In this document: piece after piece, positions 16,188-24,637 of the stretch
Layout of the letters: each line of letters starts with the position of its first letter
Position numbering within the stretch: position 1 is the first letter of the stretch
Source: Pseudomonadota bacterium
GTDB lineage: Bacteria > Pseudomonadota > Gammaproteobacteria > Burkholderiales > Burkholderiaceae_C
Assembly: GCA_021808405.1 (NCBI GenBank)
Contig: JAKBBQ010000009.1
Span: 1 to 33,174, forward strand
Direction: 5' to 3'
Length of the DNA: 33,174 nt
Notes under the pieces: generated by a model
The model's database searches: none
Told to the model about the DNA's origin: nothing
Seen by the model: only the letters and a program-made list of their open reading frames with translations
Translations under genes and position numbers: made by a program

Positions 16188-16239
16188 GTTTTGTCCACAG
16201 AACTGCGGATTCTTGTTATCGAAATTGTTGGCGAATCTG

Positions 16240-16268
16240 TTGACAAAAAAATGGCGAGGTCCTAGTCT
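16240..16268 (+). promoter_or_regulatory. Sigma-70 promoter of the carboxylase operon
   Basis: TTGACA (16240-16245), a 17-base spacer and TAGTCT (16263-16268) form a near-consensus promoter in an AT-rich patch. Transcription would start near 16275, giving a short leader of about 22 bases before the GntR ATG at 16297. This also argues against the in-frame ATG at 16213. Confidence 0.8.
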
Positions 16269-16296
16269 GCTGCCAACGATCAGCATCCAGCGACCG

Positions 16297-17028
16297 ATGG
16301 CCAGGAACCAGCAGGCGGCCGTGCCCGCCTCCGATGACAAGCAGCCGGCGCCGGGCAAGGCGCCCAAGGCGCCCAAGGGGCCCAAGGGGCCCAAGGCGCC
16401 CGACGTGCTGGCGCTGCTGCGCGACCGCATCGTCAGCCACGACCTGCCTCCGGGCAGCAGGCTGCGCGAGCAGGTGCTGGCCGACGAGTTCGGCGCGCCG
16501 CGCGCCAAGGTGCGCGAAGCGCTGATGGCCTTGCAGGAGCGCGGCCTGGTCGAGCGCATCCCGAACCGGGGCGCGATCGTGGTCAAGCTCGAGGTCGACC
16601 AGGTCATCGAGCTCTACCAGGTGCGCGAGGTGCTCGAGGGCCTGACGGTGCGCCTGGCGACCGAGAACACCGCGGCCGAGAGCTGGCAGGACCTGCTCGA
16701 CCTGTTCGATGGAGCGATGCACGACTACGTGGCTCGCGGCGATTACGAGGCCTTCCTCGACGGCTATGCCCGCTTCCGCCGGCGGGTCATCGAGGCCGCG
16801 GCCAACCCGATCCTCACCGCGATGATCGACAGCATCTATGAAAAGACCCAGTCGGTCATCCGGCGGGTGATCATCCTCCCGGGGCGAGCCGACCAAGGCC
16901 TGAAGGAGCACCGCGCGGTGCTGGCGGCGATGCGCCGCGGCGACCCCGAGGAGGCCGAACGCTGCCGGCGGGAAAACATGCGCAGCGCGCGCGAATTCAT
17001 CCTGCGCTATCGCAAGTTCATCCTGTGA
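16297..17028 (+). CDS. GntR/FCD-family transcription regulator
   Basis: FadR-type GntR regulator, 243 residues. A Lys-Pro-rich tail (about 20-35, five repeats of Lys-(Ala/Gly)-Pro encoded by a 9-base repeat at 16357-16401) precedes the winged helix (about 36-98: LRDRIVSHDLPPGSRLREQV, then the recognition helix APRAKVREALMALQERGLV). The FCD ligand domain follows (about 102-240). The first metal-binding His of FCD (usually in a DxxFHxxI-type motif) appears replaced, with YARFRRRVIEAAANP, while His205 in EHRAVLAAM remains, so metal use is uncertain. It heads the CoA transferase-carboxylase operon, 29 bases before the next gene, and probably controls it in response to an acid or acyl-CoA. Confidence 0.93.
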   Translation: MARNQQAAVPASDDKQPAPGKAPKAPKGPKGPKAPDVLALLRDRIVSHDLPPGSRLREQVLADEFGAPRAKVREALMALQERGLVERIPNRGAIVVKLEVDQVIELYQVREVLEGLTVRLATENTAAESWQDLLDLFDGAMHDYVARGDYEAFLDGYARFRRRVIEAAANPILTAMIDSIYEKTQSVIRRVIILPGRADQGLKEHRAVLAAMRRGDPEEAERCRRENMRSAREFILRYRKFIL

Positions 17029-17057
17029 GGGCGCGGCGCGGTTCAGGAGCGAGGACG

Positions 17058-18323
17058 ATGCACGAGCAAGAGGTCAAGACGGGGCGCAACGGGCCGCTGA
17101 GCGGTTTTCGGGTGCTGGAGATGGGTTCGACGGTGGCAGGCCCGTTCTGCGGCAGGCTGCTCGCCGACTTCGGCGCCGAAGTCATCAAGATCGAGCCGCC
17201 CGAGGGCGACCCGGTGCGAACCATGGGCAAGCGCCACCGCGGCAAGTCGCTGTACGCGGCCAGCATCCTGCGCAACAAGTCGCTGATTTCGGTCAACCTG
17301 CGCGTGCCCGAGGGGCAGGCGCTGGTGCGCCGGCTGGTGCAGCGCTGCGATGTGGTGGTCGAGAATTTCCGCCCCGGCGGCCTCGAGAAGTGGGGTCTGG
17401 GCTACGAAGACCTGGCGAAGATCCATCCCGGGCTCGTGATGGTCCGCATCAGCGGCTTCGGCCAGACCGGCCCCTACAAGGGCCGCCCGGGCTATGGGGT
17501 GATCGGCGAGGCCGTCAGCGGCCTGCGCCACCTCACCGGCGACCCCGACCGCCCTCCGACCCGCACCGCGGTGTCGCTGACCGATTACTGCACCGGGCTG
17601 TACGGGGCCTTCGGCGCGACCATGGCGCTGCTGTCGCGCCAGGTCACCGGCAGGGGCCAGTGCGTCGACGCAGCGCTGTACGAGTCGGCCTTCAGTTTCA
17701 TGGAGCCCCATATCTCGGCCTTCCAGAAGCTGGGCCATGTGGCCAACCGCTCGGGCTCGCGGCTGCCCGACAGCACGCCCAACAACCTGTACCCGACGCG
17801 AGACCAAAACTTCATCCACATCACCGCGATGGGCGACGCGGTGTTCAAGCGCCTGGCCGCGGCGATGCAGCGTCCCGAGCTCGTCGAGGACAGCCGCTTC
17901 GCCTCGGCGCTCGCGCGTTCCAACCACGACGACGCGCTGGACGCGGAAGTCGCGCAGTGGACCTCGCAGCACGACCTGGGCGAGCTCGAGCGCATGCTGG
18001 CGCAGGCCGAGGTGCCGGCCACCCGCATCTACACCATGCAGGACATCTTCGCCGACCCGCATTTCCGCGCGCGGGACATGCTGGTCGACGTGCGCGACGA
18101 AACCGGCGAGGCCTTCACGATGGCCAGTCCGGTGCCGCGGCTGTCGTCCACCCCGGGTGCGCTGCGCGTGGCCGGCGGCGCGGTCGGACGCGATACCGAG
18201 CGGGTGCTCGGCAGCCTGGCCGACCTGTCCCCCGGCGAATTGCTGCGCTTGCGCGAGGCCGGGGTGATCTACCAGGCCTCGAGCGTCGGCGGCGAACACC
18301 CCGCGCTGGCCGCGCAGGCCTGA
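17058..18323 (+). CDS. Class III CoA transferase (CaiB/BaiF family) 1
   Basis: Moves CoA from an acyl-CoA donor to a carboxylic acid, activating it without ATP. The protein is 421 residues. The N-terminal GFRVLEMGSTVAGPFCGRLLADFGAEVIKIEPP is the family signature. NFRPGGLEKWGLGYEDL and ISGFGQTGPYKGRPGYG follow, and the catalytic-type Asp176 lies in LTDYCTGLYGA. The large C-terminal domain is complete. GAGGAC-type sequence and AGGAG (17045-17049) support the ATG at 17058 rather than an upstream GTG at 17025. It sits between the regulator and carboxyltransferase 1, so it probably activates the acid that the carboxylase then uses, or an acid imported by the MFS carrier downstream. Its substrate cannot be read from sequence. 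Confidence 0.94.
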   Translation: MHEQEVKTGRNGPLSGFRVLEMGSTVAGPFCGRLLADFGAEVIKIEPPEGDPVRTMGKRHRGKSLYAASILRNKSLISVNLRVPEGQALVRRLVQRCDVVVENFRPGGLEKWGLGYEDLAKIHPGLVMVRISGFGQTGPYKGRPGYGVIGEAVSGLRHLTGDPDRPPTRTAVSLTDYCTGLYGAFGATMALLSRQVTGRGQCVDAALYESAFSFMEPHISAFQKLGHVANRSGSRLPDSTPNNLYPTRDQNFIHITAMGDAVFKRLAAAMQRPELVEDSRFASALARSNHDDALDAEVAQWTSQHDLGELERMLAQAEVPATRIYTMQDIFADPHFRARDMLVDVRDETGEAFTMASPVPRLSSTPGALRVAGGAVGRDTERVLGSLADLSPGELLRLREAGVIYQASSVGGEHPALAAQA

Positions 18324-18373
18324 GCGTCAGGCCAGCGGCAGCGTCACCCCTCATCGGCCAAGGAGCGAAGCAA

Positions 18374-19945
18374 GTGGGAAGCGGATCCGACCACAAGAGC
18401 ATGGAGAGCGCCGACGCCTATGCGCGTCTGCACGAGGAGTACCGCGCCAGGCGCGAGCAGGCGCTGGCGATGGGCGGCGAGGCCAAGCTGCAGGCGCGCC
18501 GCGAGCGCGGCCTGCTCAACGCCCGCGAGCGCATCGAGCGGCTGGTCGACGCCGGCAGTTTCATCGAATCCGGGCTGTTCGCCACCTCGGTGGTCGCGCG
18601 GGACCGGCAGCGCACCCCGGGCGACGGCAAGGTCGTCGGCTATGCGCGGCTGGACGGTCGCGAGATCGCCGTGGTGTCCAACGACTTCACGGTCATGGGG
18701 GCCTCGAGCAGCGCGACCAACGGCAGGAAGATCGCGCAGATGAAGCGGGTGGCCACGCAACGCGGGCTGCCGATGGTGTTCCTGGGCGAATCCTCGGGGG
18801 CGCGCATGCCCGACACCATGGGCTCGCGGGGCATGGGCAGCCTGCTGGGCAACGATCCGACGCAGTACCAGCGCATGCGCGAGACGCCGTGGGCAGCGGC
18901 CGTGCTGGGCTACTGCTACGGCTCGTCGAGCTGGTACAGCGTACTGGCCGACTTCATGGTCATGCGCAAGGGCGCGATCATGGCCGTTTCGAGCCCGCGG
19001 CTGGTGTCGCTGGCAGTCAAGGAGCAGATCGATCCCGAGGAACTCGGTGGCTGGCGCCTGCACGCCGAGGTCACGGGTTTCGCCGATGCCGTCGTGGACA
19101 CCGACGACGAGGCGCTGCAGGCGGTCCGGCGCTTCCTGAGCTACCTGCCCAGCCACCACAACGAGGCGCCGCCGGTGCATCCGGTGCCGGCCGGCTCCGG
19201 CGAGGGCATGGACGACATCGTCCATCTGCTGCCTGCCAACCGCACCCAGGTCTACGACGTGCGCAAGGTGGTGCGAACCATCTTCGACCGCGACAGCGTG
19301 CTCGAGCTCAAGCCGCGCTTCGGCAAGGTCGCGATGACCGCGCTCGCCCGGCTCGACGGGCGCACGGTGGGGGTGATCGCCAACAACCCGCTGTACAAGG
19401 GAGGCGCGCTGGACACCGAGGCCTGCGAGAAGATCACCGGCTTCATCGTGATGTGCGATTCCTTCAACATCCCGCTGGTGATGTTCGTCGATACCCCGGG
19501 CTTTGTCATCGGGCTGGACGCCGAGCGCAAGCGTGCGCCGGGTCGCATCATGAACTTCATGAACGCGCTGGCGCTGGTGACCGTGCCCAAGCTGTCGGTC
19601 ATCCTGCGCAAGAGCTACGGCCAGGCCTACCTGAACATGGGCGGCGGGCGCAATACCGACGAGGTCGCGGCCTGGCCGACGGCCGAGGTCAGCTTCATGA
19701 CTCCGCAGTACGCGGTGGAGATCGTGCACGGCCTGACCCCGGGGGATCCTGGCTTCGACGCGGCGCTGCAGCAGATGGAACTGGACAACAGCGTCTACGA
19801 CATCGCCTCGCTGTACGCGGTGCAGAGCGTGATCCTGCCGCAGCACACCCGCAGCTACCTGATCCGTATGCTCGAGGTGCATCGGCTGCGGCTGAACAAC
19901 GGGGTCGGCCAGCACCTGATGCGTACCTGGCCTGCCACCTATTGA
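18374..19945 (+). CDS. Acyl-CoA carboxylase carboxyltransferase subunit 1 (divergent)
   Basis: Carboxyltransferase of the PccB/AccD5 type, 523 residues: transfers CO2 from carboxybiotin to an acyl-CoA. Both crotonase-like halves are present. The N-terminal half is unusual: the oxyanion-hole segment normally DSGGAR is ESSGAR (139-144), and the normally GPCAGGA stretch reads GYCYGSSSW (179-187). The C-terminal half is more typical ([51 protein letters not shown]). Start: GTG at 18374, with AGGAG at 18361-18365; an ATG at 18401 is the alternative. The biotin carboxylase starts 12 bases downstream. It could be a carboxylase for an unusual acyl-CoA, or a partly catalytic partner of the second carboxyltransferase at 23041-24621. 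Confidence 0.9.
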   Translation: MGSGSDHKSMESADAYARLHEEYRARREQALAMGGEAKLQARRERGLLNARERIERLVDAGSFIESGLFATSVVARDRQRTPGDGKVVGYARLDGREIAVVSNDFTVMGASSSATNGRKIAQMKRVATQRGLPMVFLGESSGARMPDTMGSRGMGSLLGNDPTQYQRMRETPWAAAVLGYCYGSSSWYSVLADFMVMRKGAIMAVSSPRLVSLAVKEQIDPEELGGWRLHAEVTGFADAVVDTDDEALQAVRRFLSYLPSHHNEAPPVHPVPAGSGEGMDDIVHLLPANRTQVYDVRKVVRTIFDRDSVLELKPRFGKVAMTALARLDGRTVGVIANNPLYKGGALDTEACEKITGFIVMCDSFNIPLVMFVDTPGFVIGLDAERKRAPGRIMNFMNALALVTVPKLSVILRKSYGQAYLNMGGGRNTDEVAAWPTAEVSFMTPQYAVEIVHGLTPGDPGFDAALQQMELDNSVYDIASLYAVQSVILPQHTRSYLIRMLEVHRLRLNNGVGQHLMRTWPATY

Positions 19946-19957
19946 AGCGATCGATCC

Positions 19958-21298
19958 ATGTTCCACAAAGTCCTGGTGGCCAATCGCGGCGCGGTCGCGG
20001 CCCGGGTGCTGCGCACCCTGGCGCGCATGGGAATCGAGTCGGTGGCCGTCTATTCGGAGGCCGACGCCGGCGCGCCCTACCTCGCCGACGCCGGCCAGAC
20101 CTACTGCATCGGCGCTGCGCCGGCGCGCGAGAGCTACCTCAACCAGCAGGCGCTGCTCGATGTCGTGCGCCGCTCGGGCGCCGACGGCGTGCATCCGGGC
20201 TACGGCTTCCTTTCCGAGAATCCCGAATTCGCGAGTCGGGTGGAGCAGGCCGGGGCGCGCTTCATCGGCCCTTCGGCCCGGTGGCTGGAGGCGATGGGCC
20301 ACAAGACTCGCGCGCGCGAACTCGCCGCCCGCTACGGCCTGCCGGTCGGGCAGGGCTCGCCGGTGCTCGGCGACGACCCGCGGCAGATGCAGGAGTACGC
20401 CCGCAGCATCGGCTTTCCGCTGCTGGTCAAGCCGGCCGGAGGCGGCGGCGGCATCGGCATGCTGGTCGCGCGCGACGAGGGGCAGCTGCAGGCCAGCGTC
20501 GAGCGCGCCCGCTCGATGGCGCTGCGCGGCTTCGCCAACGGCGACGTCTACCTCGAGAAGTACCTGGAGCGGCCGCGCCACGTGGAGTTCCAGCTGCTGG
20601 GCGACCGCCACGGCCAGGTGCGCCACCTGTTCGACCGCGATTGCTCGGTGCAGCGCAGGCACCAGAAGGTGCTCGAGGAGGCCTGCGCGCCGCGCGTCGA
20701 CCGCGAGCGGGTGCACGCGCTGGCCGAGCAGATCGCCGCGACCTTCGCCAGCATGGGCTACGACAACATCGGCACCGTCGAAATGCTCATGGGCGCCGAC
20801 GGCAGCTTCAGCTTCCTGGAAACGAATACCCGGCTGCAGGTGGAACACGGCGTGACCGAGGAGGTCACCGGCCTCGACCTGGTGGCCGCGCAGATCCGCT
20901 CGGCCGCCGGGCAGGCGCTGGGCGACATCCTGCCGCCCGAGCTGCGGGTCGACGGCCACGCGATCGAGGCCAGGGTGTATGCCGAGGACTCGCGCCGCTT
21001 CCTGCCTTCGCCCGGCACGCTGAGCGCCTTCAGGCCGCCGCGGCAGCCGGGAATCCGCATCGAGACCGGCTATGCGCAAGGGCGCGAAGTGACCACGCAT
21101 TACGACCCGATGCTGGCCAAGGTGATCGCCCATGCGCCGACGCGCGAGGCGGCGATCGACCTGCTGCGCGACGCGTTGCGCGAGTTCGACATCGCGGGCG
21201 TGAAGACCAACCTGGCCGCCCTGGACCAGGTGCTGTCGTCGAGCGCGTTCCGCGAAGGCGACGTGCACACGGGACTGTTGTCCGAATTGATTCGATGA
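19958..21298 (+). CDS. Biotin carboxylase subunit of acyl-CoA carboxylase
   Basis: ATP-grasp enzyme that carboxylates biotin with bicarbonate and ATP, 446 residues, the size of a stand-alone AccC rather than a fused alpha subunit. N-terminal KVLVANRGAVAARVLRT, HPGYGFLSENPEFA, the ATP-binding glycine loop KPAGGGGGIGM, RDCSVQRRHQKVLEE and EARVYAED are all in order. Small departures from the consensus: GHKTRAR instead of GDKxxAR, and ETNTRLQVEHGVTE where EMNTR and EHPVTE are usual. No biotinyl domain is attached; the separate carrier gene follows after 24 bases. One carboxylase would have to serve both carboxyltransferases in the operon. Confidence 0.95.
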   Translation: MFHKVLVANRGAVAARVLRTLARMGIESVAVYSEADAGAPYLADAGQTYCIGAAPARESYLNQQALLDVVRRSGADGVHPGYGFLSENPEFASRVEQAGARFIGPSARWLEAMGHKTRARELAARYGLPVGQGSPVLGDDPRQMQEYARSIGFPLLVKPAGGGGGIGMLVARDEGQLQASVERARSMALRGFANGDVYLEKYLERPRHVEFQLLGDRHGQVRHLFDRDCSVQRRHQKVLEEACAPRVDRERVHALAEQIAATFASMGYDNIGTVEMLMGADGSFSFLETNTRLQVEHGVTEEVTGLDLVAAQIRSAAGQALGDILPPELRVDGHAIEARVYAEDSRRFLPSPGTLSAFRPPRQPGIRIETGYAQGREVTTHYDPMLAKVIAHAPTREAAIDLLRDALREFDIAGVKTNLAALDQVLSSSAFREGDVHTGLLSELIR

Positions 21299-21322
21299 AC
21301 CGCTTGGGAGGAAGGCAATCCA

Positions 21323-21544
21323 ATGGCACGCTATGAACTGAAGTCCGAGGTCACCGGCTCGGTGTGGAAGATCCTCAAGGCCGTCGGGGACGCGGCGGAA
21401 GAGGGGGAGACGCTGATGATCCTCGAGTCGATGAAGATGGAAATCCCGGTGATCTCCGAGGACGGCGGCAGCATCGTCGAGGTGCGCGTCGCCGAGGGGG
21501 CGGCCGTGAAGGAAGGCGACGTCCTGCTGGTCATCGAGGACTAG
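21323..21544 (+). CDS. Minimal biotin carboxyl carrier protein
   Basis: Biotinyl/lipoyl-type carrier domain of only 73 residues, without the Pro/Ala-rich N-terminal linker of AccB. The biotinylation motif ESMKME places biotin on Lys38, flanked by Met on both sides as the biotin ligase requires. GDAAEEGETLMI and GGSIVEVRVAEGAAVKEGDVLLVIE are the two mirrored half-barrels. It carries carboxybiotin between the biotin carboxylase encoded just upstream and the carboxyltransferases. GGGAGGAAGG precedes the ATG at 21323. Its small size and free-standing state resemble the carrier subunits of some actinobacterial and clostridial carboxylase/decarboxylase complexes. Confidence 0.95.
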   Translation: MARYELKSEVTGSVWKILKAVGDAAEEGETLMILESMKMEIPVISEDGGSIVEVRVAEGAAVKEGDVLLVIED

Positions 21545-21641
21545 CCGAAGGGAGGGTCGGCAAGGCGCGGCAGCCTGGCAGCAGTCTGTTCGTGGATGAA
21601 CACCAACCAAAGGCACATACAAAAGCTTCGGGAGACAAACC

Positions 21642-22886
21642 ATGGCAGTAACCCCCAACACCGACTACGCGGCGCAGCCGGCCCAGCGCAATCGCTGGAC
21701 CGTGGCATGGCTGTTGTTCGTGATCACCATCATCAACTACGCGGACCGCGGCGTGCTGGGTGTCGTCGCGCCGGTCCTGATCAAGACCTTCCACCTGAGC
21801 ATCAAGGAGTTCGGCATCATCGCCTCGGGCTTCGGCTGGGGCTACGTGCTGCTGGTGTTCCTCGGCGGCGGCATCGTGTCGCTGCTCGGCCCCAAGCGGA
21901 CCTTCATCGCTTCGTCGGTGCTGTGGTCGATCACCGTGATGCTGATGGCGGCGGCCAACGGCTTCTCCAGCCTGCTCGGGCTGCGCATCCTGTTCGGAGC
22001 CAGCGAGGGGGTGGCCTTCCCCAGCGGCTCGCAGCTCATCGGCAACTGGTTTCCCGCCAAGGAGCACGGCCGGGCCGCCACGCTGATGGGCGCGGGCATT
22101 CCGCTGGGCTCGCTGCTCATCATCCCGGTCGCGGTCTGGCTGACCTCGGCGTACGGCTGGCAGGCGCCGTTCATCCTGCTGGGTGTCGTCGGCATCGTGT
22201 GGGCGGTCCTGTGCAAGATCTACATCACCGACAAGCCGGAGCAGGGCGCGCCGGCGGCCGGGCGCGCGCAGGCGGGCGAGGCGGTGCACTGGAGCCGCAT
22301 CGTCGGCAGCCGCACGCTGTGGCTGACCGGGCTGGCGTTCTTCTCGTCGGCCTACGTGCTGTACTTCCTGCTGGCCTTCCTCCCGACCTACCTGGTGAAG
22401 GAACGGCACATGGAGTTCTCCCACATCGCCTACTTCGGCTCGCTGCCGTGGATCTTCATGACCATCGGCGCGCTGGCCTCGGGGCCGATTTCCGACTGGG
22501 TCTACAGGAAGACCGACAACCTGCGCTGGGGGCGTACCTACCTGGCGGGTGGCTGCCTGCTGGTGACCGGGCTGATCATCGGCATGACCCTGGTGGCCAC
22601 GACCACCCTGGAGATCGTCCTGTTGATCAGCGTGGCCAGCCTGATCAACTTCACGGCCAACCCGATCTTCTTCGCCATTCCGGTCGATGCCTGCCCGAGC
22701 AATGGCGGAGCCGCGTCGAGCCTGGTGACCGGGATCGGCTCGCTGGCCGGAATCGTCGCGCCGCTGTTCACCGGCTTCATCGTCAGCGCCACCGGATCGT
22801 TCTACTACGCCTTCGCGCTGGTATCGATCCTGCCGATCGTGTTCGGCGCGCTGCTGATCGTCGCCTGCGATCCGCGCAAGCTGTGA
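21642..22886 (+). CDS. MFS transporter, anion:cation symporter (ACS) type
   Basis: Major facilitator of 414 residues with about twelve membrane segments and a central loop near 200-220. The opening FVITIINYADRGVLGVVAP matches the ACS-family motif INYxDRxxLsxAAP of hexuronate, galactonate, tartrate and phthalate carriers. GASEGVAFPSGSQLIGNWFPAKEHGRA is the family's second signature. It should import an organic anion with protons. GGAG (21631-21634) precedes the ATG at 21642, 97 bases after the carrier-protein gene. Being inside the carboxylase operon, it probably takes up the acid that CoA transferase 1 activates. The substrate is not predictable beyond an organic acid. Confidence 0.93.
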   Translation: MAVTPNTDYAAQPAQRNRWTVAWLLFVITIINYADRGVLGVVAPVLIKTFHLSIKEFGIIASGFGWGYVLLVFLGGGIVSLLGPKRTFIASSVLWSITVMLMAAANGFSSLLGLRILFGASEGVAFPSGSQLIGNWFPAKEHGRAATLMGAGIPLGSLLIIPVAVWLTSAYGWQAPFILLGVVGIVWAVLCKIYITDKPEQGAPAAGRAQAGEAVHWSRIVGSRTLWLTGLAFFSSAYVLYFLLAFLPTYLVKERHMEFSHIAYFGSLPWIFMTIGALASGPISDWVYRKTDNLRWGRTYLAGGCLLVTGLIIGMTLVATTTLEIVLLISVASLINFTANPIFFAIPVDACPSNGGAASSLVTGIGSLAGIVAPLFTGFIVSATGSFYYAFALVSILPIVFGALLIVACDPRKL

Positions 22887-22926
22887 GTCGGCTCGACGGC
22901 GCGGCGCAAGCGGCTTGAAGCCCCGC

Positions 22927-22994
22927 GGGTCGCGCGTTCTCGCGCGGCCCGGGAGGCGGCCCGGCGCGACGGTCCGGCCCGCGAGGCGGCCCGG
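22927..22994. repeat. Hairpin and 12-base direct repeat inside operon
   Basis: The 154-base gap between the MFS gene and carboxyltransferase 2 holds a 10-bp hairpin with one G-T pair (22927-22936 with 22941-22950, loop TTCT) and a direct repeat GAGGCGGCCCGG at 22953-22964 and 22983-22994. It may attenuate transcription or stabilise the upstream message. Confidence 0.5.
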
Positions 22995-23040
22995 GGCGCG
23001 GGGAGTCATCGAAGCAACCGATTGGAGAGGACAGCACAGC

Positions 23041-24621
23041 ATGAGTGGCACGAGCGGCGAGAACTGGCAGGCCGAGGTCGACGAGATCGAGCAACGGCGA
23101 CGTTGGGCAGCGGAGCTGGGCGGCGCGGCGGCGGTGGACAAGCACCACGCCCAGGGGCGCCTGAGCGTCCGCGAGCGGGTCGATCGCCTGCTCGACGCGG
23201 GTTCCTTCCGCGAGGTCGGGTCGCTGGCCGGCCACGGCAGCTATGTCGACGGGCGCCTGCAGGGGGTGACCCCGGCGCCTTATGTCTGCGGCCTGGGGCA
23301 GATCGACGGGCGGCCGGTGGCGGTCGGCGGCGAGGACTTCACCGTGCGGGGCGGCACCAGCTGGGGCGGCGACCGCCGCAAGGGCGGCCAGGGCGGCTTT
23401 GTCGAGGACCTGGCCTACGAATACCGCATCCCGCTGGTCAACCTGATCGATGGCGCCGGCGGCACCGTGACCTCGGCCAGGCGGCGCGGCCACACGGTCT
23501 TTCCCGGAGTCGACGGCTTCGAGCGCTCGGTCGAACTGCTGGGGGTCGTTCCGGTGGTCAGCGCCGTCATGGGCACGGCGGCCGGTGGGCCGGCGGGCCG
23601 CGCGATCCTCTCCCACTGGTCGGTGATGGTCAAGGACTCGAGCCAGATCTTCGCCGCCGGCCCGCCGGTGGTCGAGCGCTCGCTGGGCCAGGTGGTGACC
23701 AAGGAGCAGCTGGGCGGGGCGCACATGGCGGTCGACGTCGCGGGCACGGTGGACAATGTCGCGCCCAGCGAGGACAAGTGCTTCGAGTCGATCCGCCGCT
23801 TCCTCGGCTACCTGCCGCAGAACGTCTACGAACTGCCGCCCAGCGTGCGTTGCGAGGACCCGCTGGACCGGCGCGAGGACGAGCTGTTGCGCATCGTTCC
23901 GCGCAACCGCCGCCAGCCCTACAACATGCGCAGGCTGATCGAGCTGGTCGTCGACCGCGGCTCGGTATTCGAGCTGCAGCCGAGCTTCGGCAAGGCGCTG
24001 ATCACCGCGTTCGCGCGCCTGAACGGCAGGACCGTCGGGGTGATCGCCAACAATCCCATGATCGCCGGCGGGGCGATGGACGTGAAGGCGGCGCGCAAGC
24101 AAAGCCACTTCATCGAACTATGCGACACTTTCCACGTGCCGCTGGTGTTCCTGGTCGACGTGCCGGGGTTCATGGTCGGCATGGACGCCGAGGCCGCCGC
24201 CACGCTGCGCGAGGGCATGCGAACCGTGTACGTGGGCGCGCAGGCCACGGTGCCGATGCTCACCGTGGTGATCCGCAAGTGCTATGGGATGGCTGGAATG
24301 GGAACCACCAGCAAGAACGGATTGAACCTGAAGATCGCATGGCCGTCGGCCGAATGGGGCTCGCTGCCGGTCGAGGGCGGCGTGGCCGCGGCGTTCAAGC
24401 GCGAGATCCAGAGCGCGGCCGACCCCGCCGCGCGCCAGCGCGAGCTCGAAGCCGAACTGCGCGCTCTGGCCTCTCCGCTGCGCACGGCCGAGGCCTTCGG
24501 CGTGGAGGACGTCATCGATCCGCGGGAGACCCGCGCCTACCTGTGCCGTTTCCTCGAGGCGATGCAAGGCCGGCTGAGGAGCGATGTCGGACCGAAATAC
24601 AAGACCGGCGTGAGGCCGTGA
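23041..24621 (+). CDS. Acyl-CoA carboxylase carboxyltransferase subunit 2
   Basis: Second carboxyltransferase of the PccB type, 526 residues, only distantly like the one at 18374-19945. It keeps a more normal N-terminal half: LIDGAGGTV (135-143) at the first oxyanion loop, GTAAGGPAG (178-186) where GPCAGGA is usual, then [18 protein letters not shown] and KEQLGGAHM. The C-terminal half has [44 protein letters not shown] and [27 protein letters not shown] at 23024-23030 supports the ATG at 23041. No second biotin carboxylase or carrier is present, so it must share those encoded upstream or form a mixed complex with carboxyltransferase 1. A role as a decarboxylase subunit is less likely without a sodium-pump partner. 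Confidence 0.9.
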   Translation: MSGTSGENWQAEVDEIEQRRRWAAELGGAAAVDKHHAQGRLSVRERVDRLLDAGSFREVGSLAGHGSYVDGRLQGVTPAPYVCGLGQIDGRPVAVGGEDFTVRGGTSWGGDRRKGGQGGFVEDLAYEYRIPLVNLIDGAGGTVTSARRRGHTVFPGVDGFERSVELLGVVPVVSAVMGTAAGGPAGRAILSHWSVMVKDSSQIFAAGPPVVERSLGQVVTKEQLGGAHMAVDVAGTVDNVAPSEDKCFESIRRFLGYLPQNVYELPPSVRCEDPLDRREDELLRIVPRNRRQPYNMRRLIELVVDRGSVFELQPSFGKALITAFARLNGRTVGVIANNPMIAGGAMDVKAARKQSHFIELCDTFHVPLVFLVDVPGFMVGMDAEAAATLREGMRTVYVGAQATVPMLTVVIRKCYGMAGMGTTSKNGLNLKIAWPSAEWGSLPVEGGVAAAFKREIQSAADPAARQRELEAELRALASPLRTAEAFGVEDVIDPRETRAYLCRFLEAMQGRLRSDVGPKYKTGVRP

Positions 24622-24637
24622 ACCCGAGGAGCCGCCG

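Noticed and set aside
17390-18373. Upstream extension of the carboxyltransferase 1 frame across CoA transferase 1
   Set aside because: It overlaps a well-supported gene in another frame, has low-complexity composition, and a ribosome site at 18361-18365 marks the real start.
21323-21544. The small carrier gene as a truncated or broken AccB
   Set aside because: The biotinyl domain is complete at both ends, with a good ribosome site and normal spacing, so it is a natural minimal carrier.
18344-21661. Very long open frame (over 1100 codons) on the minus strand opposite carboxyltransferase 1, biotin carboxylase and carrier genes
   Set aside because: It is a mirror of three clear plus-strand genes; high GC removes stop codons. 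Its translation is rich in His, Arg, Gln and Ala without domain motifs.
22927-22994. Direct repeat and hairpin as an insertion-sequence scar
   Set aside because: No transposase remnant, no terminal inverted repeats and no target duplication are visible.
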